This document shows positions 25,958-35,338 of a stretch of 46,674 nt of DNA, piece after piece. This DNA comes from an uncultured Clostridia bacterium. GTDB lineage: Bacteria; Bacillota; Clostridia; Christensenellales; Borkfalkiaceae. The position numbers and the translations under genes were made by a program. The stretch is from NCBI GenBank assembly GCA_944346885.1, contig CALVMR010000010.1, positions 1 through 46,674 of the forward strand. The letters run 5' to 3'. The notes under the pieces are model-generated. The model ran no database searches. It saw nothing but the letters and a program-made list of their open reading frames with translations, and was not told the origin of the DNA. Each line of letters opens with the position of its first letter. The first letter of the stretch is position 1.

Positions 25958-27892
25958 TTACTCCTCGCGTAAAATAAGCACGGCGTACGGCGAAACTTCG
26001 ATCTTGCCTTCCAAAAGCGCGCCGCTGAGCAGGTCACGGTATTTTCCGCCCAACTGCAATTCCCCTGCTTTGTTTTCGGTTTCGACCGCTATCAGCACGG
26101 ATTGTTCGCCGCTGCGCAGCGTCAGCGATACGTTTTCGCTCGCCTGCGCCAAGGGCGCGATCCCCACAAGCTGCCGCAACTGTTCGTGCGGAAGCACGCT
26201 GCCGAGCACGATGACCTCTCCTTTTCCGACTTTTTTGCGGGTGACCACGGGCATCCCGTTAAACTCTCCGCCGTCGTATTCGGCAAGGCTTTCGGCGCCG
26301 CGCAGTTCGTACGCGTCGTAGCAATCGGAAAGGGAAAAAACCGTTCCGCCCTTTGTTTTGGCGCGATACACGTCGTTTCCGACGGGCAGCTGATACTTTG
26401 TATAGACCCCCGCAAGCTCCTCCAAAAACGAATAGGGAGCATCCGTATACTTGCTCGCGTAGTCCGTCATGATATCGGACATGGGGCCGACGATCCATTT
26501 GCCGCCCCGTTCGACCCAATCCGTTACGCGCTCTTTCAGCCCGTTTTCGTCTGCCGTGGCAAGGAAGGGAGAGAGCAAAACGTCGTAGCCGTCCAACGAA
26601 TGCGGCGTATCGATGACGTCTATGTTGTAATGCCGAAAGGCGCCGTAAAATTTGCGCACCAGCGCTTCGCGGTAATCGAAGCCTTTCATAAGCGGAGCGT
26701 ATGCAAAATTTTTGACCGCCGTGGAGGAATAATGCAGTGCAATGCGCGAAACGATCTTTGTTTGCGCCAAAACGTTTTCGCAGCGTTTCAGTTCTTTCGC
26801 CGCCCGCGTAACTTCTTCGGAAACGCGGTACGGGCGTCCCGCCGTACTGACCAGCGCCCCGTGCGCAAGTTCCTGCCCGTTCGGGTGCGTGCGGAACAGC
26901 CAATACAAATTGCAGCTCGCTCCTTTCGCAAACGGAAGCCATGTATTGGCATAACATGCCCCGACGGGGCGGTAGCCGTACTCCGCAAATTCGCTTCCGT
27001 TCCAGCCGACCTGCGTTTCCGTGACCCAAAACGGTTTCTCCTTTACGCAGCGCAAAAAGTCATAGGCAAAGGCGGTATCCGGCAGCTGCCGTGCGGGTTC
27101 GTAATGGTTGTACTGCACTACGTCTAGCTCCGCATTCATCTCGTAATAACTCAGCATATTGGTCCGCATCATATCCGTACCGATCGGCGCGGCGGAATAT
27201 TTGCGGATGATCTTAGCCTGCTCTTGCAGATAGGTAAAGATCTGCCGGCTGTGAAAGCGCGTCCACTCCACCAACAGAGAAGGGTGCCGCCATTGCCCGT
27301 CTCGCGGCGGCAAAACGGCGTCAAAGTCCTTATAATCGAGCGACCAGCGCGCCATCCCCCATTTTTCGTTTACGTTTTGGATGGTGCCGTATTTTTCTTT
27401 GAGATATTGGCGAAACGCGCGGATGCAATCTTGGCAATAGCAGCCGACCGGATAGATTTCATTATCCAGCTGCCAGCCGACCACGGCGGGGTGCTTTCCG
27501 AATTCTTTTGCCAGCCGCTCGGTGATGACCGCATTTTTTTCGCGCATCTTTTTGTTGGTTTTGCAGGGATGGCAGCGCGAAGAAACTTCTTCGCGCACAT
27601 TGTTCGAGTTTACGCGGCGCGTTTCCTCGTATTTATCCAGCAGCCAGCGCGGCGGCGTGCACGTCGGCGTGCACATGATCACGTCGATCCCCGCCTTATG
27701 GCAGCGATCGACGACGCGGTGCAGCCAATCGAAATCGAATTTCCCTTCCTCCGGCTCCATCTTCCCCCATGCAAATTCTCCGATGCGGACGCAATTTACG
27801 CCCAGCTCTTTCATGCGGGCGATATCCTTTTCTTCCTCGCTCTCTTTCCACACTTCGGGGTAGTAGGCGGCGCCGATGTAAAATTTTTCCAT
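25958..27892 (-). CDS. GH42 beta-galactosidase
   Basis: Cytoplasmic retaining beta-galactosidase of 644 residues. The N-terminus YIGAAYYPEVW and CVRIGEFAWGKMEPEEG are typical. The acid/base Glu is in GWQLDNEIYP and the nucleophile Glu in PFWVTETQVGWN. Cysteines in RCHPCK and CYCQDC fit the zinc site of many GH42 enzymes. A trimerisation domain and a short C-terminal beta domain follow. Start 27892 was chosen because AAGGAG lies 7 nt upstream; an open frame extends further but lies inside the preceding gene. It sits between a cyclophilin gene and GH3. No transporter or regulator is adjacent, so the inducer is unknown. Confidence 0.94.
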   Translation of the reverse strand: MEKFYIGAAYYPEVWKESEEEKDIARMKELGVNCVRIGEFAWGKMEPEEGKFDFDWLHRVVDRCHKAGIDVIMCTPTCTPPRWLLDKYEETRRVNSNNVREEVSSRCHPCKTNKKMREKNAVITERLAKEFGKHPAVVGWQLDNEIYPVGCYCQDCIRAFRQYLKEKYGTIQNVNEKWGMARWSLDYKDFDAVLPPRDGQWRHPSLLVEWTRFHSRQIFTYLQEQAKIIRKYSAAPIGTDMMRTNMLSYYEMNAELDVVQYNHYEPARQLPDTAFAYDFLRCVKEKPFWVTETQVGWNGSEFAEYGYRPVGACYANTWLPFAKGASCNLYWLFRTHPNGQELAHGALVSTAGRPYRVSEEVTRAAKELKRCENVLAQTKIVSRIALHYSSTAVKNFAYAPLMKGFDYREALVRKFYGAFRHYNIDVIDTPHSLDGYDVLLSPFLATADENGLKERVTDWVERGGKWIVGPMSDIMTDYASKYTDAPYSFLEELAGVYTKYQLPVGNDVYRAKTKGGTVFSLSDCYDAYELRGAESLAEYDGGEFNGMPVVTRKKVGKGEVIVLGSVLPHEQLRQLVGIAPLAQASENVSLTLRSGEQSVLIAVETENKAGELQLGGKYRDLLSGALLEGKIEVSPYAVLILREE

Positions 27893-27926
27893 ATAAATCT
27901 CCTTTTGTGTTTTAAAACAAGTCGCT

Positions 27927-28454
27927 TTATACGCGCACGGGGGCGGGATAGGAAGCCCCGAACGTTTCCGCCGTAACGGAAGCGATCGTCTGCGGGGCAA
28001 CGGGTTTATCGCGCAAATCGGTCTTTTCATCGGCGATCGCGTCCACAACGTCCATTCCTTCGATCACTTTGCCGAATGCGGCGTACTGCCCGTCAAGGTG
28101 CGCAGCGTTTTGGTGCATGATAAAAAACTGCGAGCCCGCGCTGTTCGGAAGCATGGAACGCGCCATGGATAGTACGCCGCGAAGATGCTTTACGTCGTTT
28201 TGCGCAAATCCGTTGGCGGAAAATTCGCCGCGGATCGAATAACCGGGACCGCCCGTGCCGTTCCCCGCGGGGTCTCCGCCCTGGATCATGAACCCCTTGA
28301 TCACGCGGTGAAAGGTCAGCCCGTCGTAAAACCCGCTTTGCACGAGAGACAGAAAATTGTTTACGGTGTTGGGCGCCTTTTCGGGATACAGTTCCGCTTT
28401 GAACGCCTTTCCGTTTTGCATCGTGAACGTGACGATCGGATTTTTATTCTCCAT
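27927..28454 (-). CDS. Peptidyl-prolyl cis-trans isomerase, cyclophilin type
   Basis: A 175-residue cytoplasmic cyclophilin that speeds proline isomerisation in folding proteins. Family motifs: LYPEKAPNTVNNFLSL, YDGLTFHRVIKGFMIQGGDP, SMARS..NSAGSQFFI and LDGQYAAFGKVIEGMDVVD. The catalytic Arg in FHRVI is present. Start 28454 gives MENKNPIVTF; it overlaps the end of the dCMP deaminase gene by 11 nt, so translation is coupled. Co-transcription with the downstream GH42 gene (34 nt gap) is likely but need not mean a shared function. Confidence 0.93.
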   Translation of the reverse strand: MENKNPIVTFTMQNGKAFKAELYPEKAPNTVNNFLSLVQSGFYDGLTFHRVIKGFMIQGGDPAGNGTGGPGYSIRGEFSANGFAQNDVKHLRGVLSMARSMLPNSAGSQFFIMHQNAAHLDGQYAAFGKVIEGMDVVDAIADEKTDLRDKPVAPQTIASVTAETFGASYPAPVRV

Positions 28455-28923
28455 GTGCCGATTTTTCTCCTTCCAAGTCTTCGTATTTTTGCAGCAGCAC
28501 GCCCGCTTCGTTGAACAAGCGTACCGAAAAATCATCCGGATACCCTTCTTTGTATACGACGCGCACGATCCCCGCGTTGATGATCATTTTTGCGCAAATG
28601 ACGCAGGGCTGGTGGGTGCAATACAGGGTTGCTCCTTCGATCTTGATGCCGAGGCGGGCTGCCTGAATGATGGCGTTTTGCTCGGCATGCACCGCATAGC
28701 AAAGCTCCTGCCGCGTTCCGCTTGCCACGTTGAGCTTGCGCCGCAGGCATTCCCCCTTTTCCACGCAGCTGGCGATCCCCGCAGGGGCGCCGTTATACCC
28801 CGTTGTCATCACCCGCTTCCCCAGCACGATCACCGCGCCGACGTGGCGGTTTTCCTGATAACAGCTGGACCAGCCCGCCACCGTTTCCGTAAGTTCCATA
28901 AACCGACGATCCCACTTATCCAT
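28444..28923 (-). CDS. dCMP deaminase family protein
   Basis: Zinc-dependent deaminase of 159 residues, probably converting dCMP to dUMP for thymidylate synthesis. Zinc ligands: His in AVHAEQNAI (with catalytic Glu) and the two Cys in HQPCVICAKMI. The insert after GYNGAPAGIASC, with Cys residues, is typical of bacterial dCMP deaminases (ComEB type). Start at 28923 follows GGGAG. A promoter lies upstream, so this is the first gene of the group running through cyclophilin, GH42 and GH3. Confidence 0.9.
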   Translation of the reverse strand: MDKWDRRFMELTETVAGWSSCYQENRHVGAVIVLGKRVMTTGYNGAPAGIASCVEKGECLRRKLNVASGTRQELCYAVHAEQNAIIQAARLGIKIEGATLYCTHQPCVICAKMIINAGIVRVVYKEGYPDDFSVRLFNEAGVLLQKYEDLEGEKSAHGE

Positions 28924-28955
28924 ATCGATACCGCTCCCTTTGAATCTTATCTATG

Positions 28956-28984
28956 ATTATAGCATACGGGCATGCAAAAAGCAA
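28956..28984 (-). promoter_or_regulatory. Promoter of the dCMP deaminase group
   Basis: On the minus strand TTGCTT (28984-28979), a 17-nt spacer and TATAAT (28961-28956), 32 nt before the start codon. Confidence 0.65.
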
Positions 28985-29019
28985 GCGCGGCGCAAAATTT
29001 AAAGGGGGCGCGAAGCGGT

Positions 29020-29046
29020 TTAGCACTTTTATAAAAAGAGTGCTAA
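29020..29046. promoter_or_regulatory. CIRCE operator 1 of groESL
   Basis: TTAGCACTT, 9 nt, GAGTGCTAA: 17 of 18 positions match the HrcA-binding consensus. It lies 27 nt upstream of the -35 element. Confidence 0.92.
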
Positions 29047-29073
29047 ATTTTTGAATTTTTGCCTTTAAAATGT

Positions 29074-29101
29074 TTGACTTTTGCGTCTGGATGTATATAA
29101 T
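29074..29101 (+). promoter_or_regulatory. Promoter of groESL
   Basis: TTGACT (29074-29079), a 16-nt spacer and TATAAT (29096-29101), placed between the two CIRCE elements. Confidence 0.85.
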
Positions 29102-29111
29102 ATATAATGAT

Positions 29112-29138
29112 TTAGCACTCAGGGCATGAAAGTGCTAA
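29112..29138. promoter_or_regulatory. CIRCE operator 2 of groESL
   Basis: TTAGCACTC, 9 nt, AAGTGCTAA: 17 of 18 consensus positions. It covers the expected transcription start and lies 29 nt before the groES ATG. Confidence 0.93.
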
Positions 29139-29167
29139 AAAACGATCTTATGGAGGCAAAGCAAGTT

Positions 29168-29452
29168 ATGAACATCAAACCTTTGTTCGATAAAGTGGTT
29201 GTCGAAAGCGTTGAAAAAGAGGAAAAGACCAAAAGCGGTTTCATCCTCCCCTCTTCGGCGCAGGAAAAGCCGCAGACCGCGCGCGTGGTCGCCGTCGGCC
29301 CCGGCGGCATGGTAGACGGCAAGGACGTGAAGATGGTCGTCAAAGTCGGCGATACCATCCTCTTCTCCAAATATTCGGGCAGTGAGTTTAAGGTGGACGG
29401 AAAGGAATTCACCATCATCCGCCAGAGCGATATTCTGGCGATCGTAGAATAA
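29168..29452 (+). CDS. groS: Co-chaperonin GroES
   Basis: Heptameric lid of the GroEL chaperonin. The 94-residue protein begins MNIKPLFDKVVVE and contains the mobile loop TKSGFILPSSAQEKPQ, VVAVGPGG, the conserved GDTILFSKYSGSEFKVDG and the C-terminal IIRQSDILAIVE. Start 29168 was chosen because GGAGG is 11 nt upstream and the N-terminus then matches the family; in-frame starts further upstream overlap the second CIRCE element. groEL follows after 18 nt. Confidence 0.97.
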   Translation: MNIKPLFDKVVVESVEKEEKTKSGFILPSSAQEKPQTARVVAVGPGGMVDGKDVKMVVKVGDTILFSKYSGSEFKVDGKEFTIIRQSDILAIVE

Positions 29453-31099
<1,647 letters not shown>

Positions 31100-31124
31100 T
31101 CCGTCTGATCGTTCAAAACATGCG

Positions 31125-31162
31125 CACGGCGCGGAAAGCGATGCTTTCCGCGCCGTGTTTTT
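31125..31162 (+). terminator. Terminator of groESL
   Basis: A 15-bp perfect stem (CACGGCGCGGAAAGC with its complement), 3-nt loop GAT, then TTTTT. Confidence 0.92.
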
Positions 31163-31219
31163 ATGCATTCGCATTGCTTGCTTTATAAGGGAGCGGCTGC
31201 GTGTTCGGAGCCGCCCGTT

Positions 31220-32449
31220 TTAGCCGATGTGCAGTTTTTGCATGATCTTTGCAAGGGCGAATTTGCAATGCTCGTACGTCAATCCGCCCTGAAAATACGC
31301 CGTATACGGCGGGCGGACGGGCGCGTCGGCGGAGAGTTCGATGGAAGCCCCCTGCACAAAACAGCCTGCCGCCATGATGACGGGGTCGTCGTATCCGGGC
31401 ATATCCCACGGCTCTAAGGTGACAAAGCTATCCACGGGGGAAACCTCCTGCACCGCCTGGATAAAGGCGCACAGCTCCTCTTTTGCGGAAAATTGTACGG
31501 CGCGGGTGATATCGTACGGCAGCGAATCGGTTGCGGGAGCCGTACGGTAGCCGAGCTTTTGCAGTGCCCTGCCGATGAGTAAACTCCCCTTGACTGCCTG
31601 CATCGTGATATGCGGCGCCAAAAATACTCCCTGAAAAAACAAACGGTAGCCGTACGCATACGAACCGACTTCCGCGCCGATGGAAGGCGCCGTCATCCGC
31701 CCGGCGATCGCGTCGATGTAGACCTTTTTTCCGACGATGTATCCGCCCGTCGGGGCGATCCCTCCGCCGGGGTTTTTGTTGAGGGACCCGACGGCGATAT
31801 CCGCACCGTTTTGCGTCGGCTCCGTCTCTTCAACAAATTCGCCGTAACAATTATCGACAAAGATGCAGCCCGAAAAACCGCATTCGCGTACAAAGGAGCA
31901 GACGCTTGCAAGATTTTTTTCGCTGAGCGCATCCCGCCAAGCGTACCCGCGCGAACGCTGTAAAAATACAACTTTCACGGAAGGGTCGCGCAATCCTTCG
32001 CGGATGGCGCTATGATCGAAAGCGCCGCCCTCTTTCAGTTCGCACTTTTTAAAACGGATGCCGTAATCGGCAAGCGAACCGATTCCTTTCCCTGAAATAA
32101 CGCTGCACAGCGTATCGTACGGGTCGCCGGAAATCGAAAAAAGCGTATCGCCCGTATGCAGCAACCCGAACAAAGCAACGGTGAGCGCGTGCGTGCCGGA
32201 AACAAGATTCGGCGAAACCAGCCCCGCCTCCGCGCCGAAAACATCGGCAAACAGCGCGCCGAGCGCGTCGCGCCCCTCGTCTCCGTAGCCGTACCCCGTT
32301 GTGGGCGTAAAATGCCGCAGGGCGATCCGCTGCCGCGCAAACGCCTGCAACACCTTTTTTTGGTTTTGATACGCAACGGCATCCGCCTTGGCAAACAGCG
32401 GCGAAAGTTCCGCCTCGCAAGATGCGATCAACTCTTCTATTTTTCCCAT
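31220..32449 (-). CDS. PLP-dependent protein of the aluminium-resistance / methionine gamma-lyase-like family
   Basis: A 409-residue fold-type I PLP enzyme. It has TTGYGYGDEGRDALG and SPNLVSGTHALTVALFGLL near the N-terminus, FVDNCYGEF with the cofactor Asp, and the PLP lysine in GSLNKNPGGGIAPTGGYIVG. This family is annotated from an aluminium-resistance screen or as a possible C-S lyase; the true reaction is not settled. Start 32449 overlaps the end of miaA by 13 nt, so translation is coupled; an earlier in-frame start lies inside miaA and lacks support. In Bacillus-type genomes relatives lie near miaA and hfq; no hfq gene is present here. Confidence 0.88.
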   Translation of the reverse strand: MGKIEELIASCEAELSPLFAKADAVAYQNQKKVLQAFARQRIALRHFTPTTGYGYGDEGRDALGALFADVFGAEAGLVSPNLVSGTHALTVALFGLLHTGDTLFSISGDPYDTLCSVISGKGIGSLADYGIRFKKCELKEGGAFDHSAIREGLRDPSVKVVFLQRSRGYAWRDALSEKNLASVCSFVRECGFSGCIFVDNCYGEFVEETEPTQNGADIAVGSLNKNPGGGIAPTGGYIVGKKVYIDAIAGRMTAPSIGAEVGSYAYGYRLFFQGVFLAPHITMQAVKGSLLIGRALQKLGYRTAPATDSLPYDITRAVQFSAKEELCAFIQAVQEVSPVDSFVTLEPWDMPGYDDPVIMAAGCFVQGASIELSADAPVRPPYTAYFQGGLTYEHCKFALAKIMQKLHIG

Positions 32450-33342
32450 ACAGCTTTTACACACTTCTCCAAATTGGTTGTATCGTTCGGGTCCAGCCAA
32501 ACAATACCGGGCAGCTTTTTGAAAAAAGTAAGTTGCCGCTTTGCATAATTGCGCGAATTTTGCTGAATTATGTTACGCATAGTACTATGCGTAATTTCAT
32601 TTTTCAAATATTGAACCACTTCTTTGTAACCGATACCCTGCATGCATTGGCTATTCGGCGGCACGCCGTCCTTTAAAAGCCTTTCCACTTCATCCACAAG
32701 CCCCGCGCCGAGCATGGCATCTACGCGCGCATCGATGCGCGCGTACAGTTCCTGCCGCGGGTAATCGAACGCCGCCGCAAAATACGGAAACCGCGGTACG
32801 TCGCCGTCTTGCTGGGCAGATTTTTTTTGCCCCGTCAAGTCGTAGATCTCCAAGGCGCGAATGACGCGCTTAACGTCGTTCGGGTGCAATTTCGCGGCGC
32901 TCTCCGCGTCAACGGCTGCAAGCAACGCGTGCAGCGCGGCATTTCCCCTTTCGGCGGCGTATGCTTCGTACTTTTTGCGGATCGCCGCATCCGCCCCCGC
33001 GCCGCCGTTGGTTCGCGCAAACAGGATCGATCGGATATAAAACCCCGTTCCGCCGCACACGATCGGCACCTTCCCCGCGGCGCGCAGCGCATTGCATAGC
33101 GGCAGAGCGGCGCGTTCGTAATCGGCGACGGAATACGGCTCATTCGGCGAAACGACGTCGATCATGTGGTGCGGCACGCCGCGCATCTCCGCTTTGGTCG
33201 GTTTCGCCGTTCCGATATCCGCCCCGCGATAAACGGTCATGCAATCGGCGGCGATCACCTCCCCGCCGAGGCGCAATGCCAATTCTGCCGCAAACGCGCT
33301 TTTGCCGGAGCCCGTCGGCCCGCAAATGACCGGCACGCGCAT
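32437..33342 (-). CDS. miaA: tRNA dimethylallyltransferase MiaA
   Basis: Transfers a dimethylallyl group to A37 of tRNAs reading UNN codons, the substrate for MiaB encoded upstream in the same operon. 301 residues: P-loop ICGPTGSGKSAFA, DCMTVYRGADIGTAKPTK, PHHMIDVV and GGTGFYIRSIL. The C-terminal part includes GIGYKEVVQYL and QNSRNYAKRQLTFFKK. One helix is unusual: EITHSTMRN is encoded across a 22-bp perfect palindrome (32573-32594) where relatives usually have an acidic helix such as EITLEEAIE; the length is unchanged. The region around it is AT-rich. It starts 1 nt after the mutL stop. Confidence 0.94.
   Translation of the reverse strand: MRVPVICGPTGSGKSAFAAELALRLGGEVIAADCMTVYRGADIGTAKPTKAEMRGVPHHMIDVVSPNEPYSVADYERAALPLCNALRAAGKVPIVCGGTGFYIRSILFARTNGGAGADAAIRKKYEAYAAERGNAALHALLAAVDAESAAKLHPNDVKRVIRALEIYDLTGQKKSAQQDGDVPRFPYFAAAFDYPRQELYARIDARVDAMLGAGLVDEVERLLKDGVPPNSQCMQGIGYKEVVQYLKNEITHSTMRNIIQQNSRNYAKRQLTFFKKLPGIVWLDPNDTTNLEKCVKAVWEK
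32573..32594. repeat. 22-bp perfect palindrome inside miaA
   Basis: Core GCATAGTACTATGC (32577-32590) extended by TTAC and GTAA arms. It encodes THSTMR within the C-terminal part of MiaA. The core is identical to the intergenic copy at 10418-10431. Confidence 0.8.
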
Positions 33343-33343
33343 C

Positions 33344-35338
33344 TCAAACGATCCTCTTGAACATTTTTTCGATCTCGGATTTCGTCAGCCGGACGGCAAC
33401 GGGTCTCCCGTGCGGGCAGCGCAGCCCCATGTCGCCGCCCATACGCGCAAACAGTTCTTTGCGCTCGCTTTCGCTTAGCACCTCGCCGCCCTTTACGGCG
33501 TGTTTGCAAGCCGTCATGGCAATGCGCTCCCGTAAAACGTCCGGCAAACGGACGGCGCGCAGCGAGCCGACTTCTTTAAACAGCTCGGCAAAAAAGGCGG
33601 GAAGGTCCATGCCTTGCAGGTCGGCGGGAACCGCCGATATCTTAAAGCTGTTCAGCCCGAATTCTTCCGCCTCGAACCCGACGCTGCGGAGCGTTTCCGC
33701 ATTGTCGCTCAAAAAAGCCGCTTCTTCGCCGTTGACTTGCAAAATATACGGGACGAGCATGGGCTGAACGGCAACGCGGCGCGTTTCCATCTCTTTACGC
33801 AAACGGTCAAACAGCAGCCGCTCGTGCGCGGCGTGCTGGTCGATCAAATACACTTCGTTCTCTGCCTCATAAATCAAATAGGTGTTGAACAAATTGCCCT
33901 TGTATTCCGCCTTGGAAAGCAACAGCTTTTGCTGCCGCGCCTTGCTTTCCTGCTCGGCAAGAAAGCGCTTGTTCTCCATAAAAACGTCGCCGTCCGCCGC
34001 GGCGCCTTCGATCGGGCGCGCTCCCGTTTCCGCCGCAGCCTGCGCCGCAGGCGCGGACGGCGGCGGGGTAAAACTGTCACAAAATTGCAGCGTTTCTCCA
34101 CCCTGCCAAAGTTCCTGCCGCGGCGCGTAGTGCCCGCCCTTTTGGCGGATAAACAACGCGCTCTTATCCTGCGGCAGCGGCATTTGCTCCGTCGTTTGCG
34201 CACCCCGCGCCGCGCCAATCGGAGCGGGCGCCTCCTTTTTTTGCGGCTCGCTCTGCGTACTTGCCGCGTTTTGCGCAACACGCGGCGCGCCGCATTCCGC
34301 GGCGGGCGCCGCCGCGTCCTGTTCGGGGGAAACCAAAAAATCCAACGCGCTCGCGTTCCCGTCCAAAACCGCTGACACAACGGAATACACACACCCGTAG
34401 ATCACGCGGTTATCCGAAAAGCGCACGTCCGATTTGTTCGGGTGCACGTTCACGTCCACGATCTGCGGCGGAACGTCGATAAACAGAACATAAAAAGGAT
34501 ACTGCCGCTTCATCAAGTACGCCGCATAGGCGTTGGATATTGCGGAGGCAACGGTGTTGTTTACCACAAACCGCCCGTTGACGAATGTGCTTTGGTAGGT
34601 GCGGTTTGCCTTTGTATATGTGGGCTTGCCGAGAAATCCGCGAATCCGCACGCCGTGTTTTTCGGCGTTTAAACGATAACACTCCCGCACCGCCGCGCCG
34701 CCGTACACGGCGGCAAGCGCCTCCTCTTCGCCCCCGCCGAAGGACTGCATGGCGAGTTTTCCGTCAATAAAATAACGGAACGCGATGTGCGGGTTCCCTA
34801 AAACAAAACGGGAAACGACCGCCGTCACTTCCGCTTCCTCGCCCTTATCCGTCTTCATAAATTTTTCGCGCGCGGGCGTGTTGTAAAACAAATTTTCCGC
34901 ACTGATATCCGTGCCTCTATCCAAGGCGCACGGTATTTTTTCGCCCAGCGCGCCGCCGAAACAGGAGAGTTCGAAGGCGGTCTCCGCATCTTTATGGCGC
35001 GAGCGAAGACACACGCGCGCTACGGAAGCGATGCTGGCAAGCGCCTCGCCGCGAAAACCGAGCGTGGCAATGCTTTCCAGGTCCTCCGCCGTTGCAATCT
35101 TGCTGGTCGCATGCGGCAAAAAGGCGGAGGCAAGCTGCCCCTCCTCGACCCCCTCTCCGTCATCGGAAACGCGGATCAGGTCTTTTCCGCCCCGCTCGAT
35201 GAAAACGGAAACGGAACGCGCCCCCGCGTCGATCGAATTTTCCACAAATTCTTTGACGACGGATGCGGGGCGCTCGACAACTTCTCCCGCGGCGATGCGG
35301 TTGTAAACGCTGCTGTCAAGAATGTTGATCTTTGCCAT
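33344..35338 (-). CDS. mutL: DNA mismatch repair protein MutL
   Basis: Mismatch-repair ATPase of 664 residues. The N-terminal GHKL domain has NRIAAGEVVERPASVVKEFVENSIDAGA, RVSDDGEGV and ATSKI..EDLESIATLGFRGEALASI. A Pro/Ala/Gln-rich linker (about 340-460) joins the C-terminal dimerisation domain. That domain carries endonuclease motifs: DQHAAHERLLFD (usual DQHA-x2-E-x4-E, with Asp at the last position), ACKHAVKGGE and CPHGRP. It is therefore the nicking type of MutL expected where no MutH exists. Its start overlaps the mutS end by 23 nt. Confidence 0.96.
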   Translation of the reverse strand: MAKINILDSSVYNRIAAGEVVERPASVVKEFVENSIDAGARSVSVFIERGGKDLIRVSDDGEGVEEGQLASAFLPHATSKIATAEDLESIATLGFRGEALASIASVARVCLRSRHKDAETAFELSCFGGALGEKIPCALDRGTDISAENLFYNTPAREKFMKTDKGEEAEVTAVVSRFVLGNPHIAFRYFIDGKLAMQSFGGGEEEALAAVYGGAAVRECYRLNAEKHGVRIRGFLGKPTYTKANRTYQSTFVNGRFVVNNTVASAISNAYAAYLMKRQYPFYVLFIDVPPQIVDVNVHPNKSDVRFSDNRVIYGCVYSVVSAVLDGNASALDFLVSPEQDAAAPAAECGAPRVAQNAASTQSEPQKKEAPAPIGAARGAQTTEQMPLPQDKSALFIRQKGGHYAPRQELWQGGETLQFCDSFTPPPSAPAAQAAAETGARPIEGAAADGDVFMENKRFLAEQESKARQQKLLLSKAEYKGNLFNTYLIYEAENEVYLIDQHAAHERLLFDRLRKEMETRRVAVQPMLVPYILQVNGEEAAFLSDNAETLRSVGFEAEEFGLNSFKISAVPADLQGMDLPAFFAELFKEVGSLRAVRLPDVLRERIAMTACKHAVKGGEVLSESERKELFARMGGDMGLRCPHGRPVAVRLTKSEIEKMFKRIV

